From the NCBI RefSeq assembly GCF_900177705.1, contig NZ_FXBA01000008.1, positions 1 to 64,000 of the forward strand: 64,000 bases of DNA, written 5' to 3'. Origin of the DNA: Fibrobacter sp. UWB15. Its GTDB lineage: Bacteria; Fibrobacterota; Fibrobacteria; Fibrobacterales; Fibrobacteraceae. Below the pieces are notes generated by a model, which searched no databases, had not been told where the DNA came from, and worked only from the letters and a program-made list of their open reading frames with translations. Made by a program: the position numbers and the translations under genes. Each line of letters opens with the position of its first letter. Positions within the stretch are counted from its first letter, which is position 1. Positions 16,078-24,148 of the stretch are shown one piece after another.

Positions 16078-17010
16078 ATGTCCAGCAACGGTAAAATTAT
16101 TCTCTACGCCAGCTACCAGACCGGGGAAACTCTCCCCGGGTATGTACGGTTTGCGCTAAAGCACCTCGCCGAGACTGATTTTACCGTCGTTCTGCTCACG
16201 AACAAGCGTCCGCTTTCGGCCGAGACGATGTCGTTCCTGGAAGACAACGGAATCAAGCTTTACCTGACCGAAAATCACGGGTTCGATTTCGGCATGTGGC
16301 GCCGGTTCCTGAAGGATGTTGCCAACGGCCGTAGCAGTCTCGTGGAATTCAACAGCATTAACCGCCTGCTGCTCGTAAACGATTCCATCGTCTACTTCCA
16401 GAACAACTTTGCCGACTTTATCCGCCGCGCCGAAGCGAGCACCGCCGACGTGGTATCGCTTACGCAAAACGACGAAGTTCGCCCGCACTTGCAATCGTTC
16501 TTCTTGTACCTAAAACAAGAAGCCCTCGGAGCTTTCTACCTGCACCTGCTGGAAACCCCTGAGCAAGAAACATTCTACGATGTGGTAAACCGTCTAGAAA
16601 TCGGCATGGCAAACGTCTTCGACGAAGCCGAAATCAAGACGGCGTCGCTTTTCAACACGCATTTACCCGCCATGTTTGCCTACCCCGAACTGATTGCCCA
16701 AGGTGGCGGATTTATCAAGCGCAAGCTTTTACAGCGTCGCTTCGACTTTAAAGAAAAAGTCCACTTTATTCGCCATGGGGCCTATAAGGCATTAAACGAA
16801 GATTACCACAAGCTGGTAGTAAACGCAATTCTTGCACCGGACTTCAAAGAAGAATGGCTCCCGAAGCCCCTTGGCAACTCTGCAACTCAGGTCATCGACA
16901 AGCTTTGGCAGAAATCATACCATAAAGTCGGTTGGCCGGTTCTGCGCACCATCATCAAGGCAAAATACAAGATTCTCGGCAAGCCGCTTGACGGCGACGA
17001 GTATAAATAA
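16078..17010 (+). CDS. RgpF-like (rhamnan synthesis F) protein
   Basis: A 310-residue cytoplasmic protein similar to the RgpF/rhamnan synthesis F family, which takes part in assembling rhamnose-containing or other surface polysaccharides. The markers seen are VVLLTNKRPL, the ENHGFDFGMW segment, LLLVNDSIVY and HLQSFFLYLK. It is shorter than multidomain RgpF proteins and has only this domain. No other glycan-assembly genes adjoin it. A heptad repeat ends just before the ATG and leaves no strong ribosome site. A terminator follows. Confidence 0.75.
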   Translation: MSSNGKIILYASYQTGETLPGYVRFALKHLAETDFTVVLLTNKRPLSAETMSFLEDNGIKLYLTENHGFDFGMWRRFLKDVANGRSSLVEFNSINRLLLVNDSIVYFQNNFADFIRRAEASTADVVSLTQNDEVRPHLQSFFLYLKQEALGAFYLHLLETPEQETFYDVVNRLEIGMANVFDEAEIKTASLFNTHLPAMFAYPELIAQGGGFIKRKLLQRRFDFKEKVHFIRHGAYKALNEDYHKLVVNAILAPDFKEEWLPKPLGNSATQVIDKLWQKSYHKVGWPVLRTIIKAKYKILGKPLDGDEYK

Positions 17011-17025
17011 ATTTTGTTACTATGC

Positions 17026-17054
17026 AAAAGCTCCCGAAAAAATCGGGAGCTTTT
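17026..17054. terminator. bidirectional rho-independent terminator
   Basis: AAAAGCTCCCGA pairs with TCGGGAGCTTTT around AAAAA, giving a 12-bp stem with a T-run on either strand. It separates the converging RgpF-like gene and yidC. Confidence 0.9.
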
Positions 17055-17076
17055 CCAATATAAATCTTGAGAGCTA

Positions 17077-18924
17077 TTACTTCACGATTTCGGCGTCGAC
17101 GACCTTCTTGCCATTCACGGTCTTGGGCGTGTTGCCGTTATCGCGGCGGATGATCTTGTACTGAATGATGCTCCAGAAGTTGGACACGATCCAGTAGAGC
17201 ACGAGGCCAGAGGGCATCACCGCGCTGAAGAGGAACATCATGGCCGGCATCATCCAAGTCATCATCTTGGCCTGGGCGGGGTCCATAGCGCCGTTGCCGC
17301 TCATGGTCACCTTGGTCTGGAAGTAGGTGGTAACCACCATAATCCACGGGAGGAGAGCGAGGCCATCGGGCATAAGGAACGGAATGCTGAAACCATGGAA
17401 AATCACGTCACTACGGCTGAGGTCGGTAATCCAGAGGAAGGCCGGCATGCCGCGGAGTTCAACGGCGCGACCGAGCACGAAGAAAAGGCCCATGAAGATC
17501 GGCATCTGGATAATCATCGGGAGGCAGCCGCCGGTGCAGCTCGCGAGCGGGTTCACGCCGTTCTTGGCGTAAAGCTCCATGATGGCGGCCTGCTTCTTTT
17601 GCGGATCGCTACGGTACTTCACGTTGATTTCGTCGAGCTGCGGCTTGAGCTTGCTCATGGCAGAAGTCGACTTGAGCTGCTTGATTGTGAACGGGGTCGT
17701 AATGCCGCGCACGATGAAGGTCACGAGGATAATGGCGACGCCGTAGTTCGGAATGATGGAGTAGAAGAACTTGAGCAGTTTGAGAAGCATGGCGCAAATC
17801 CACACGAACCAGACGCTGGAACCGGGGAACCACTTGGAACCGGTCACGATGATCTTTTCGTAACCCTGGCCGAGAGCTTCAACTTCTCCCCATTCGAGCG
17901 GGAGTACCATGAAATTATAGGCAATGGAATCACCGCGCACGGCATCAGCAATGCTGAGGCTGTAGGTACCCGGATCCGGGTTGCCCTCGGTAGCCAGGTT
18001 GATGTGCTTGGCCTTGACCTGGGCGGGCACCGGAGAATCGAACTGCACCGACATGGCCACGTACTTACGGCGCATGCCGACCCAGTAGTAGTTGGCGTTG
18101 TCGAAGGTCATGGCATCGTTGAATGTTTCGCGTTCGGTGATTTCGTTGTTCTTGAAAATCACTTCGCTAAAGAAGTAGCTGGTACCGCCGAAGCTCTTGC
18201 CCTTCGGGAATTCTTCGGTTTCACGCATGCCGCCCTTCCAGGAGAGCTCGTACTTGTCGACGCGGAAGCCCTTGAACTTGTTCACCTGGCGTACAGCGAC
18301 GCCGGCCTTGGTAAAGCCGTAGCTACGCACGAGCTGGTTGCCGTTGGCATCGGTAAAGACGAACTGCACCGTGGTATCGTTTTCGACATTGATCCATTCC
18401 GGAGCTTCGACATTGAACATGACTTCGGAAAGGTCCGCACCACCGAGGTTCAGGTCGAGGGCGCCGAGCGTGGTATCTTGAATGAGTTCGGGGAAATGGT
18501 TTGCGGAATCCGGCAGGGCCTTGACGATAACGCTCTGGACCTTGCCGCCCTTGTTGCTCAGGGTCATGATGAACTTGTCCGTTTCGACCGTGACCGTACG
18601 CGGGGCAATCACCTTCGGGGCATCGACTGCGGCAGAGTCATTTGCCACGACTGAGGAATCCTTCACGGCGCTATCGGTAGCGGATTCGACGGCGGCTCCG
18701 AGAACCGGGGCTGCCTTGATTTCGGCAGTTGCGCCGGGGAGCACGAGTCCGCTTGCGGACGGAGATTCGGCAGAATCGGCAACCTGGGCGGCGGCTTCCT
18801 TCGCGGCAGCCTGCTTAGCGAGCTTCGCCTTTTCGGCAGCTTCGTTGTTCGCGCTGGTCATGGAGAACCACCAAATCATGATGGCTACGATAAGGACGGA
18901 TCCGATGAGAGTATTCTTGTTCAT
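17077..18924 (-). CDS. yidC: membrane protein insertase YidC
   Basis: A 615-residue inner-membrane insertase that folds and inserts membrane proteins alone or with SecYEG. It has an N-terminal anchor (about 5-22), an Ala-rich linker with many Asp/Ser, the large periplasmic domain typical of Gram-negative YidC (about 115-370), then the conserved five-helix core with GVAIILVTFIVRG, LKPQLDEI, CLPMIIQMPIF and the late helices near ALLPWIM and ALYWIVSN-type residues. Its ATG overlaps the yidD stop by four bases. Confidence 0.96.
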   Translation of the reverse strand: MNKNTLIGSVLIVAIMIWWFSMTSANNEAAEKAKLAKQAAAKEAAAQVADSAESPSASGLVLPGATAEIKAAPVLGAAVESATDSAVKDSSVVANDSAAVDAPKVIAPRTVTVETDKFIMTLSNKGGKVQSVIVKALPDSANHFPELIQDTTLGALDLNLGGADLSEVMFNVEAPEWINVENDTTVQFVFTDANGNQLVRSYGFTKAGVAVRQVNKFKGFRVDKYELSWKGGMRETEEFPKGKSFGGTSYFFSEVIFKNNEITERETFNDAMTFDNANYYWVGMRRKYVAMSVQFDSPVPAQVKAKHINLATEGNPDPGTYSLSIADAVRGDSIAYNFMVLPLEWGEVEALGQGYEKIIVTGSKWFPGSSVWFVWICAMLLKLLKFFYSIIPNYGVAIILVTFIVRGITTPFTIKQLKSTSAMSKLKPQLDEINVKYRSDPQKKQAAIMELYAKNGVNPLASCTGGCLPMIIQMPIFMGLFFVLGRAVELRGMPAFLWITDLSRSDVIFHGFSIPFLMPDGLALLPWIMVVTTYFQTKVTMSGNGAMDPAQAKMMTWMMPAMMFLFSAVMPSGLVLYWIVSNFWSIIQYKIIRRDNGNTPKTVNGKKVVDAEIVK

Positions 18925-19178
18925 CTCTTTTCCTTTTTGGGCGGGACCGGGTCATAGCCGCCCTTGCAAAACGGGTTGCACCTTAAAATTCTAAAAACCG
19001 CAAGATAGAAACCTTTAAACACCCCGTGTACCCTGATGGCTTCGATCGCATATTGTGAGCACGTCGGCTGGAACCTGCACACCCCATGAAAGAAGAACGG
19101 GTGGATAATCTGGTAAAGCCGGATGGGCGCAATCAATGCGCCCTTCAAAACCTCGTTAACCTTGTGCGTCCAGGCCAT
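18921..19178 (-). CDS. yidD: membrane protein insertion efficiency factor YidD
   Basis: An 85-residue peripheral membrane protein that helps YidC-dependent insertion. It shows the family hallmark: IRLYQIIHPFF, then CRFQPTCSQYAIEAI and ILRCNPFCKGGYDPVP. The ATG at 19178 gives the usual length; it overlaps the rnpA end, and the gene's own TGA overlaps the yidC start. Confidence 0.92.
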   Translation of the reverse strand: MAWTHKVNEVLKGALIAPIRLYQIIHPFFFHGVCRFQPTCSQYAIEAIRVHGVFKGFYLAVFRILRCNPFCKGGYDPVPPKKEKR

Positions 19179-19506
19179 CGGTCCATTCCATTTTCTTGAA
19201 CACCTTGAGTGCCGATTCACGCATACGCGCCGAAGACATCACCTCGGAATTGTCACTCACAATGATCATCGCCCACACGGGCTTTGCGATATGGGGAACC
19301 CTTTCAAAAAACAGGGGCCGCAGTAATCTACGGCACTTGTTGCGGTAAACGGCGTTGCCATTCTTCTTTTTTGCCAAAAAACAAAAACGACAAAAACCGT
19401 CCTGGCTCTCAATCCAGCGCATCGTGAAAGACGGTGTGCGGATGAACTTCCCATGGACGGCTACTTGCCGATAAGCTGGCTGGTTAGGCAGCCTATAGGA
19501 GCGCAA
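19156..19506 (-). CDS. rnpA: ribonuclease P protein component
   Basis: Basic protein subunit of RNase P, which trims the 5' ends of tRNA precursors. About 116 residues from a TTG at 19506; no ATG is available near the expected N-terminus, and the conserved part starts at RLPNQPAYRQV. The RNA-binding signature appears as AVYRNKCRRLLRPLF. It lies between rpmH and yidD in the standard order. The TTG start is the least certain point. Confidence 0.85.
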   Translation of the reverse strand: MRSYRLPNQPAYRQVAVHGKFIRTPSFTMRWIESQDGFCRFCFLAKKKNGNAVYRNKCRRLLRPLFFERVPHIAKPVWAMIIVSDNSEVMSSARMRESALKVFKKMEWTDGLDAQG

Positions 19507-19524
19507 CGAGGCTATGAGCCAATC

Positions 19525-19680
19525 CTACTTTTTGTAGATGGTGTCGCTCACGGTGAGGCGCTTGCGACCCTTGGCGCGACGACGGCTCAGAACAGCACGA
19601 CCCCAACGGTCTTCCATACGGGTGCGGAAACCATGCTTGTTGGCGCGCTTACGATTATGAGGCTGGAATGTTCTTTTCAT
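19525..19680 (-). CDS. rpmH: 50S ribosomal protein L34
   Basis: A 51-residue highly basic ribosomal protein: begins [19 protein letters not shown] and continues through [20 protein letters not shown], the canonical L34 pattern. It is first in the rpmH-rnpA-yidD-yidC unit. ATG at 19680, stop TAG at 19525. Confidence 0.95.
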   Translation of the reverse strand: MKRTFQPHNRKRANKHGFRTRMEDRWGRAVLSRRRAKGRKRLTVSDTIYKK

Positions 19681-19905
19681 TGTAGTAACCTTTATTAAAA
19701 GTCAAATTTTTTTGAGTCTCAAAATTAGAAAAATTCCTAGATAAATCAAGGGGTTAGGCCCCGTGTAAGCAAGATTTACTCACATTTTTGAGCTTTCCCC
19801 AGCGGGTCTGCCAAATTATCAACAATCTATCAACACTCACGAAAAATGCTAACGGGACCTATCGACCATTTGGACACTTCCTATTTAGTTATATTTCCCC
19901 GCGTT
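19681..19905. promoter_or_regulatory. rpmH/lipoprotein divergent region with DnaA-box-like 9-mers
   Basis: A 225-base AT-rich gap between divergent rpmH and a lipoprotein gene. It holds TTACTCACA (19776-19784), TTATCAACA (19816-19824) and CTATCAACA (19827-19835), each one or two changes from the DnaA box TTATNCACA and all in the same direction. rpmH clusters often lie near the replication origin, but dnaA is not adjacent here. The region must also hold the promoter of the rpmH cluster. Confidence 0.35.
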
Positions 19906-21117
19906 ATGAAGAAGAAAATGATTCTTGCTATTTCCCTTTCGGCAGCCGCATTACTTGCCGGATGCACCAAGGGCCTCAAGCCTAGCGACGCAGACGTTTA
20001 CCGTAACAAGACCGGCATCATCGGCGTGTTCCGCCAGACAGCATTCTACTGCGAAGACATGATGCCCCAGTACATGACTCTCGGCGCCCAGAAAATTGTG
20101 GTGAAACCCAGCTGGAGCCATGATCAGGACAACCTGTTCATCAGCGAAATGAAACCGGGTATCGCCCCGCTGTACAAGTACGAATACGCCTGCGGCATCG
20201 ACGAAACCAAGCTCACGCTCGACACCGCCGACAATGGCAAGAAACCCTTCCCCTATGCCGTGAAGATTCCGGACAAGGGATTCTGCAAGATCGTGATTTC
20301 GTTCCTGGAAAACGACAACCTGTTCTCGCACAACGACGACCTTTTGAGCGAATACTTCGAAAAGCACGAAGTGGCCGCCGGCTACCCGAACATCCCCTAC
20401 TGCGACGTGATTGACACCAAAGGGAACGTAGTCACCTTCATGAATCGCGACTCGCTCTACCGCGAACAGTACAACGCCGCATTCGAAAAAGCCAAGAACC
20501 TCACTAACGACGATATTTACCCGCTGGTTTCTATTGACGGCAACTCCGACAAGGTATCCATGAGCGGAGACAACTCCCAGGTCATTCTCGTCACGTGGCA
20601 CAACGATCCGGACCGCTTCAAAGACGGCGAAATCACGCACTTGAAAGACGACGAAGTGCTTTGGGCCTTTACCGACAAGGAATTCCTGGCATGGTTCCGC
20701 GAAAACCACGCCAAGGTGGACAACTGGGACATTCGCCTGAAGCAGCTCCTGGGCAAGTCCCCCGACACCGACAACAGGTACTTCACCGTGTTCTGGGTAA
20801 GGGTGACCGACGTGTTCCGCCCGGCATTCTTCCCCGACATCAGCACCGACATGATGAACACCACCTTCACGAACACGCTCGAAGAAGACACGACGGCTAA
20901 CGCCATGTGGTTCAAGAACTGGTTCGATAAGGAAAGCTCTGTCGCCTACCGCAAGGACGGATTCCCGTGGACTCGTCTCGGTTACACTTACGACTGGGGC
21001 AATCCGAACAGCAAGTACGGCCTCTCGGAATTTATCGTGAAGGAAGGCGCCGAAATCGAAGTGAAGTTCACCCGCAAGAATCGCGCGTTCCTCACCTGGA
21101 TGAAAGACAGAATGTAG
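19906..21117 (+). CDS. lipoprotein of unknown function
   Basis: A 403-residue lipoprotein: MKKKMILAISLSAAALLAGC with lipobox LAGC (Cys20). The ATG at 19906 is preferred because the 20 extra residues from 19846 would spoil the signal peptide. The mature part is rich in Asp, aromatic residues and a few Cys, contains VILVTWHNDPDRFKDG and a late YDWGNPNSKYGLSEF, and looks globular. I recognise no family. It is a single gene ending near the converging trmB. Confidence 0.7.
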   Translation: MKKKMILAISLSAAALLAGCTKGLKPSDADVYRNKTGIIGVFRQTAFYCEDMMPQYMTLGAQKIVVKPSWSHDQDNLFISEMKPGIAPLYKYEYACGIDETKLTLDTADNGKKPFPYAVKIPDKGFCKIVISFLENDNLFSHNDDLLSEYFEKHEVAAGYPNIPYCDVIDTKGNVVTFMNRDSLYREQYNAAFEKAKNLTNDDIYPLVSIDGNSDKVSMSGDNSQVILVTWHNDPDRFKDGEITHLKDDEVLWAFTDKEFLAWFRENHAKVDNWDIRLKQLLGKSPDTDNRYFTVFWVRVTDVFRPAFFPDISTDMMNTTFTNTLEEDTTANAMWFKNWFDKESSVAYRKDGFPWTRLGYTYDWGNPNSKYGLSEFIVKEGAEIEVKFTRKNRAFLTWMKDRM

Positions 21118-21128
21118 TCAAGCGCCAA

Positions 21129-21851
21129 TTAAGTTTTTACAAGAGTCCGCCAAAGTTGCTGGCGGGCTTCTTTGTATTTACGTTCGAAGGCGGTTTCAAG
21201 ATTTTCAGGGTCGAAGGCGCCAAGTTCCACATTGAACTTTAGCGAAAGCGCATCGCCGAGGACATGGGCAGCTTCGGCAAATTCGCGGGCATAGATTTCC
21301 CAATTGGTACGGAGTTCCGTGACCGGACTCAGACGAAGTAACGTCGGAAATATTGGATGCAAGTGGAAACGTCGAGTCGCCTCGCTTTCCTTGGGCCAGG
21401 GGTTCGGGTAATAAAGCGCATGGTACAAAATTTTCCACTCGCCCGCCTCCACTTTTTCGAGCGCGAGCCTCCAGAAGTCTAAAAGTTCCGCACGTACCCA
21501 GAAGGCGTTCGCCGGTATATCGCAGGAGGCACCCGCTGAAACTTCGAGTTGTCGTTCGTTGCCCGCCTTCGAGAGCCGCACCGCCGACTTGTCGATTCCG
21601 ATGACCGGAACATTCGGGAATTTCTTTGCCAAGTGCAGCGTGCTTTCGCCGGTACCGCAGCCCGAATCCAAAACAAGTTCAGCGCAATCCGACGCATTGA
21701 ACCCGCGCACAAAGTCACACACCCGCTCGAACGCCTCGCGGGTATGGCCCGCCACCGGACGCAAAAAAGTCGTGGCAGCGTACTTGCGCACCACGGCTTC
21801 TAGATTCTTGTATAACTCGATTTGGTTGCTGGTTACAGAACGGGCAGTCAC
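21129..21851 (-). CDS. trmB: tRNA (guanine-N7-)-methyltransferase
   Basis: SAM-dependent enzyme that makes m7G46 in tRNA. With the GTG at 21851 the protein has 240 residues, the usual size; the stop of the upstream gene overlaps this GTG (TAGTG). The SAM motif is LDSGCGTGESTLHLA, followed by VIGIDKS. The family motif appears as YYPNPWPKESEATRRF, and a late TNWEIYAREF matches the C-terminal family pattern. Third gene after the TIGR02147 regulator and a lipoprotein, an unusual setting for a housekeeping tRNA enzyme. Confidence 0.85.
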   Translation of the reverse strand: MTARSVTSNQIELYKNLEAVVRKYAATTFLRPVAGHTREAFERVCDFVRGFNASDCAELVLDSGCGTGESTLHLAKKFPNVPVIGIDKSAVRLSKAGNERQLEVSAGASCDIPANAFWVRAELLDFWRLALEKVEAGEWKILYHALYYPNPWPKESEATRRFHLHPIFPTLLRLSPVTELRTNWEIYAREFAEAAHVLGDALSLKFNVELGAFDPENLETAFERKYKEARQQLWRTLVKT

Positions 21852-23089
21852 TACTTTTCCCAAATGGAGAGGCGATCGCCACCGATCAGTTCGACATCGT
21901 CGAGCCAGACTTCTGCGTATCCGTTGATTGGCTTGAAGTCCCAAGCCAGCTGGTTGACGCACTTGAAAGCATCTCTTTCGGCCGGCAGCGGCACACTCAC
22001 ACGCACCCATGCACTATCAAGGCCGTATTCGGACTGGATCAATTTCTGATGGTCAAAATCCAAATTGGAATCGATGATATTGAAGACAACAGAACCGATA
22101 CCCTTGATGCGGAAGGCAACAGAATCCACCGACGAAATGTCGTTGCAAAGGGCCTTGTCGCTCTTGCCCAGTTCGACACCCATAGTCGCCCAAGGCCAGT
22201 AAGCGTTTCCAGAAGAATCCTTGACGATATCGCCGAAGTGGGCGGCCACATGAGCGGAGATGTTGCCGTCTTCGTTAGCAAGCGTAAAGAGGTGGTTTTC
22301 GCCGATAATGAAATCGGGAATCACATTGTCGGCAAAGTCGTAATACCACCAACCACCATCGTAAGTACGTGCCGGCATAAAGCGGTTCTGGTAGTTGGAA
22401 TCCTGGAAGTCTTCAAGCAACAGGGAGTGGCTTTCGTTGGCAAATGTGCCGGACACGGTGCTTTCGCCAGCGAGAACCTTCAAGTAAGTGCTGCTGGTAT
22501 CGACGTCTTCGACATCGGGAATGAACACCAGGCTGAGCACGCCTTCGGGCAGGGAATCCAGCGTGAAGTTGCCGTCTTTTACCTTGGCGGAATGTTCCAA
22601 GCCGCGAACCTTGACAACACCCTTCAGGGACTTGTCACCCACGCTACCGGAAACGGTTGCGGTTTTCTTGAGTCGGTCCTTACCGAGGTCGACACTTGCA
22701 CCGTTCACCTGGACCGGAATCTGCAAGGCTTCGCCAGCGAGTTTCGCTTCGAGCGTGTAGTCGCCGTCTTCAACGCCTTCGATAGTCACATTGCCGTCCT
22801 TGTCAGCTTCGGCAGAATAAGCCTTTTCGTCGCCGAGAGCTTCACTGTCCATAAGACGAACCCTGGCAAGAGCCGCCGGGGACTTTTCGGCTGTCAAAAT
22901 TTGTGCGGTAATTGCGTTACCCGCTTCGGTACCGCTCGGGCCACCGCCGGCTGTTTTAGTTTCGCCACATGCAACAAGACCAAGCCCGAAAGAAAGGGCA
23001 AGGATCGAGGTCACGGCAAACTTAGCCATATTTGCGGGAGTATCCTTCAACACATCCCTAAAATAGAAATTTTCGTTGCGGTTGCGCAT
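21851..23089 (-). CDS. lipoprotein with CBM11/CIA30-like C-terminal domain
   Basis: A lipoprotein of up to 412 residues. Lipobox LVAC is at Cys41 of the long form; an internal ATG at 23029 (MAKFAVTSI) gives a cleaner signal, while the 23089 ATG overlaps the regulator stop (TAATG). After the Cys come GGGPSGTEAGN, a motif I associate with Fibrobacter lipoproteins next to TIGR02147 genes, then two small beta domains (about 55-215). The C-terminal domain (about 230-412; LLEDFQDSNYQNR, GGWWYYDFADN, EVWLDDVELIGGD) resembles carbohydrate-binding jelly rolls of the CBM11/CIA30 kind. A surface carbohydrate-related role is inferred. Confidence 0.7.
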   Translation of the reverse strand: MRNRNENFYFRDVLKDTPANMAKFAVTSILALSFGLGLVACGETKTAGGGPSGTEAGNAITAQILTAEKSPAALARVRLMDSEALGDEKAYSAEADKDGNVTIEGVEDGDYTLEAKLAGEALQIPVQVNGASVDLGKDRLKKTATVSGSVGDKSLKGVVKVRGLEHSAKVKDGNFTLDSLPEGVLSLVFIPDVEDVDTSSTYLKVLAGESTVSGTFANESHSLLLEDFQDSNYQNRFMPARTYDGGWWYYDFADNVIPDFIIGENHLFTLANEDGNISAHVAAHFGDIVKDSSGNAYWPWATMGVELGKSDKALCNDISSVDSVAFRIKGIGSVVFNIIDSNLDFDHQKLIQSEYGLDSAWVRVSVPLPAERDAFKCVNQLAWDFKPINGYAEVWLDDVELIGGDRLSIWEK

Positions 23090-23952
23090 TACACCCCCTT
23101 GTTTTGCGGAGCGGCGCCGGTATCGGGGTCGTCCACCTTGTCAGACAAAGGGAACATCGCAATATTTAAAGCATACACACGGTCGGCGCGTTCGCTCTTG
23201 CGGGCGAACTGCAACAGACCTCTACGGAATTCTTCGATACGGTGGCGGATTTCAGGCAGGTCGGATTCGTCGGCAGTAAACACCACAGACGAAATATCGC
23301 GTTCTTCGGGTTTGTGACGGTCGATCGATTCTTGTGCAAGTTCGATCGTATGCCTGTGGAAATCGCGAACCGCCTGGCTCTTGACTTCGCCGCCGGTACT
23401 GATAATCTGGTCGGTAATGTTCCAACCGCCATTGCCATCGGGCACCACAAGGCCAAGCTGCTTTAAAATGCCAAGGGCAGAACGCGCTTCGTCCTGCGAA
23501 ATGGCAGGATTCAAACTCTTGCCGAGTTTGCCGATATCGCTCGTGTCTTTGGTAATGCCAATCAAGGCGCGGAGTGCGGCGCATGCCCAGCTGCCGAAAT
23601 ACGAAAGTTCCGGCGTAGACAGGATTCGGGTCTCCATGGAACGGAGTTCCATGAGCCGGTAGTACAGTTCCGAAAGGGTCTGCTTGGCCTTGGTCTTGTT
23701 GAAACGGTATAAAGTCTTGAAGTATTCGGCACGGCGGTCATCGAGTCCGCAAATACGGATAAATGCCGGGAGCGTGCCCTCGTTCAGATGCCCTTCTTTC
23801 TGGAATACGCGCACAAGCCAGGCCGGGTCAACTCCGGTCTTCTGGCCAAGATAGCGGTACGAGGTGAAGGGGCTGCCTTTCTTGGTTTCGACAAACCAAT
23901 CCTTCAGGAACTCGCGGTATTCCAAATAGTCTAATACTTCGGGCATAGCCAT
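23089..23952 (-). CDS. TIGR02147 family regulator
   Basis: A 287-residue cytoplasmic protein of TIGR02147, a paralogous family described from Fibrobacter succinogenes. It begins VLDYLEYREFLKDWFVETKK, followed by a helix-turn-helix-like stretch (YRYLGQKTGVDPAWLVRVFQ), a central helical domain and a winged-helix-like piece (EARSALGILKQLGLV). It is taken as a transcription regulator of the adjacent exported lipoprotein, with which it is translationally coupled. The AT-rich 196 bases upstream, shared back to recD, hold its promoter, but I cannot point to the boxes. Confidence 0.85.
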   Translation of the reverse strand: MAMPEVLDYLEYREFLKDWFVETKKGSPFTSYRYLGQKTGVDPAWLVRVFQKEGHLNEGTLPAFIRICGLDDRRAEYFKTLYRFNKTKAKQTLSELYYRLMELRSMETRILSTPELSYFGSWACAALRALIGITKDTSDIGKLGKSLNPAISQDEARSALGILKQLGLVVPDGNGGWNITDQIISTGGEVKSQAVRDFHRHTIELAQESIDRHKPEERDISSVVFTADESDLPEIRHRIEEFRRGLLQFARKSERADRVYALNIAMFPLSDKVDDPDTGAAPQNKGV

Positions 23953-24148
23953 AATTTACCCAAATATAGATAGAAAATGTTTACAATCCATTGAGAGTTA
24001 TAAAGTTCCGTTGCTTTTTTTACAACAGCAATTCTCAACACCTCAAAAGCCCCAAAACGCAATTTTTTTTTAGAAAAATCGCGGAATTTCTCTAATTTCA
24101 AGGATTTTGGCAGCGAAAACAGGCCTCCGCGAGCAAAAACACCGAGTC

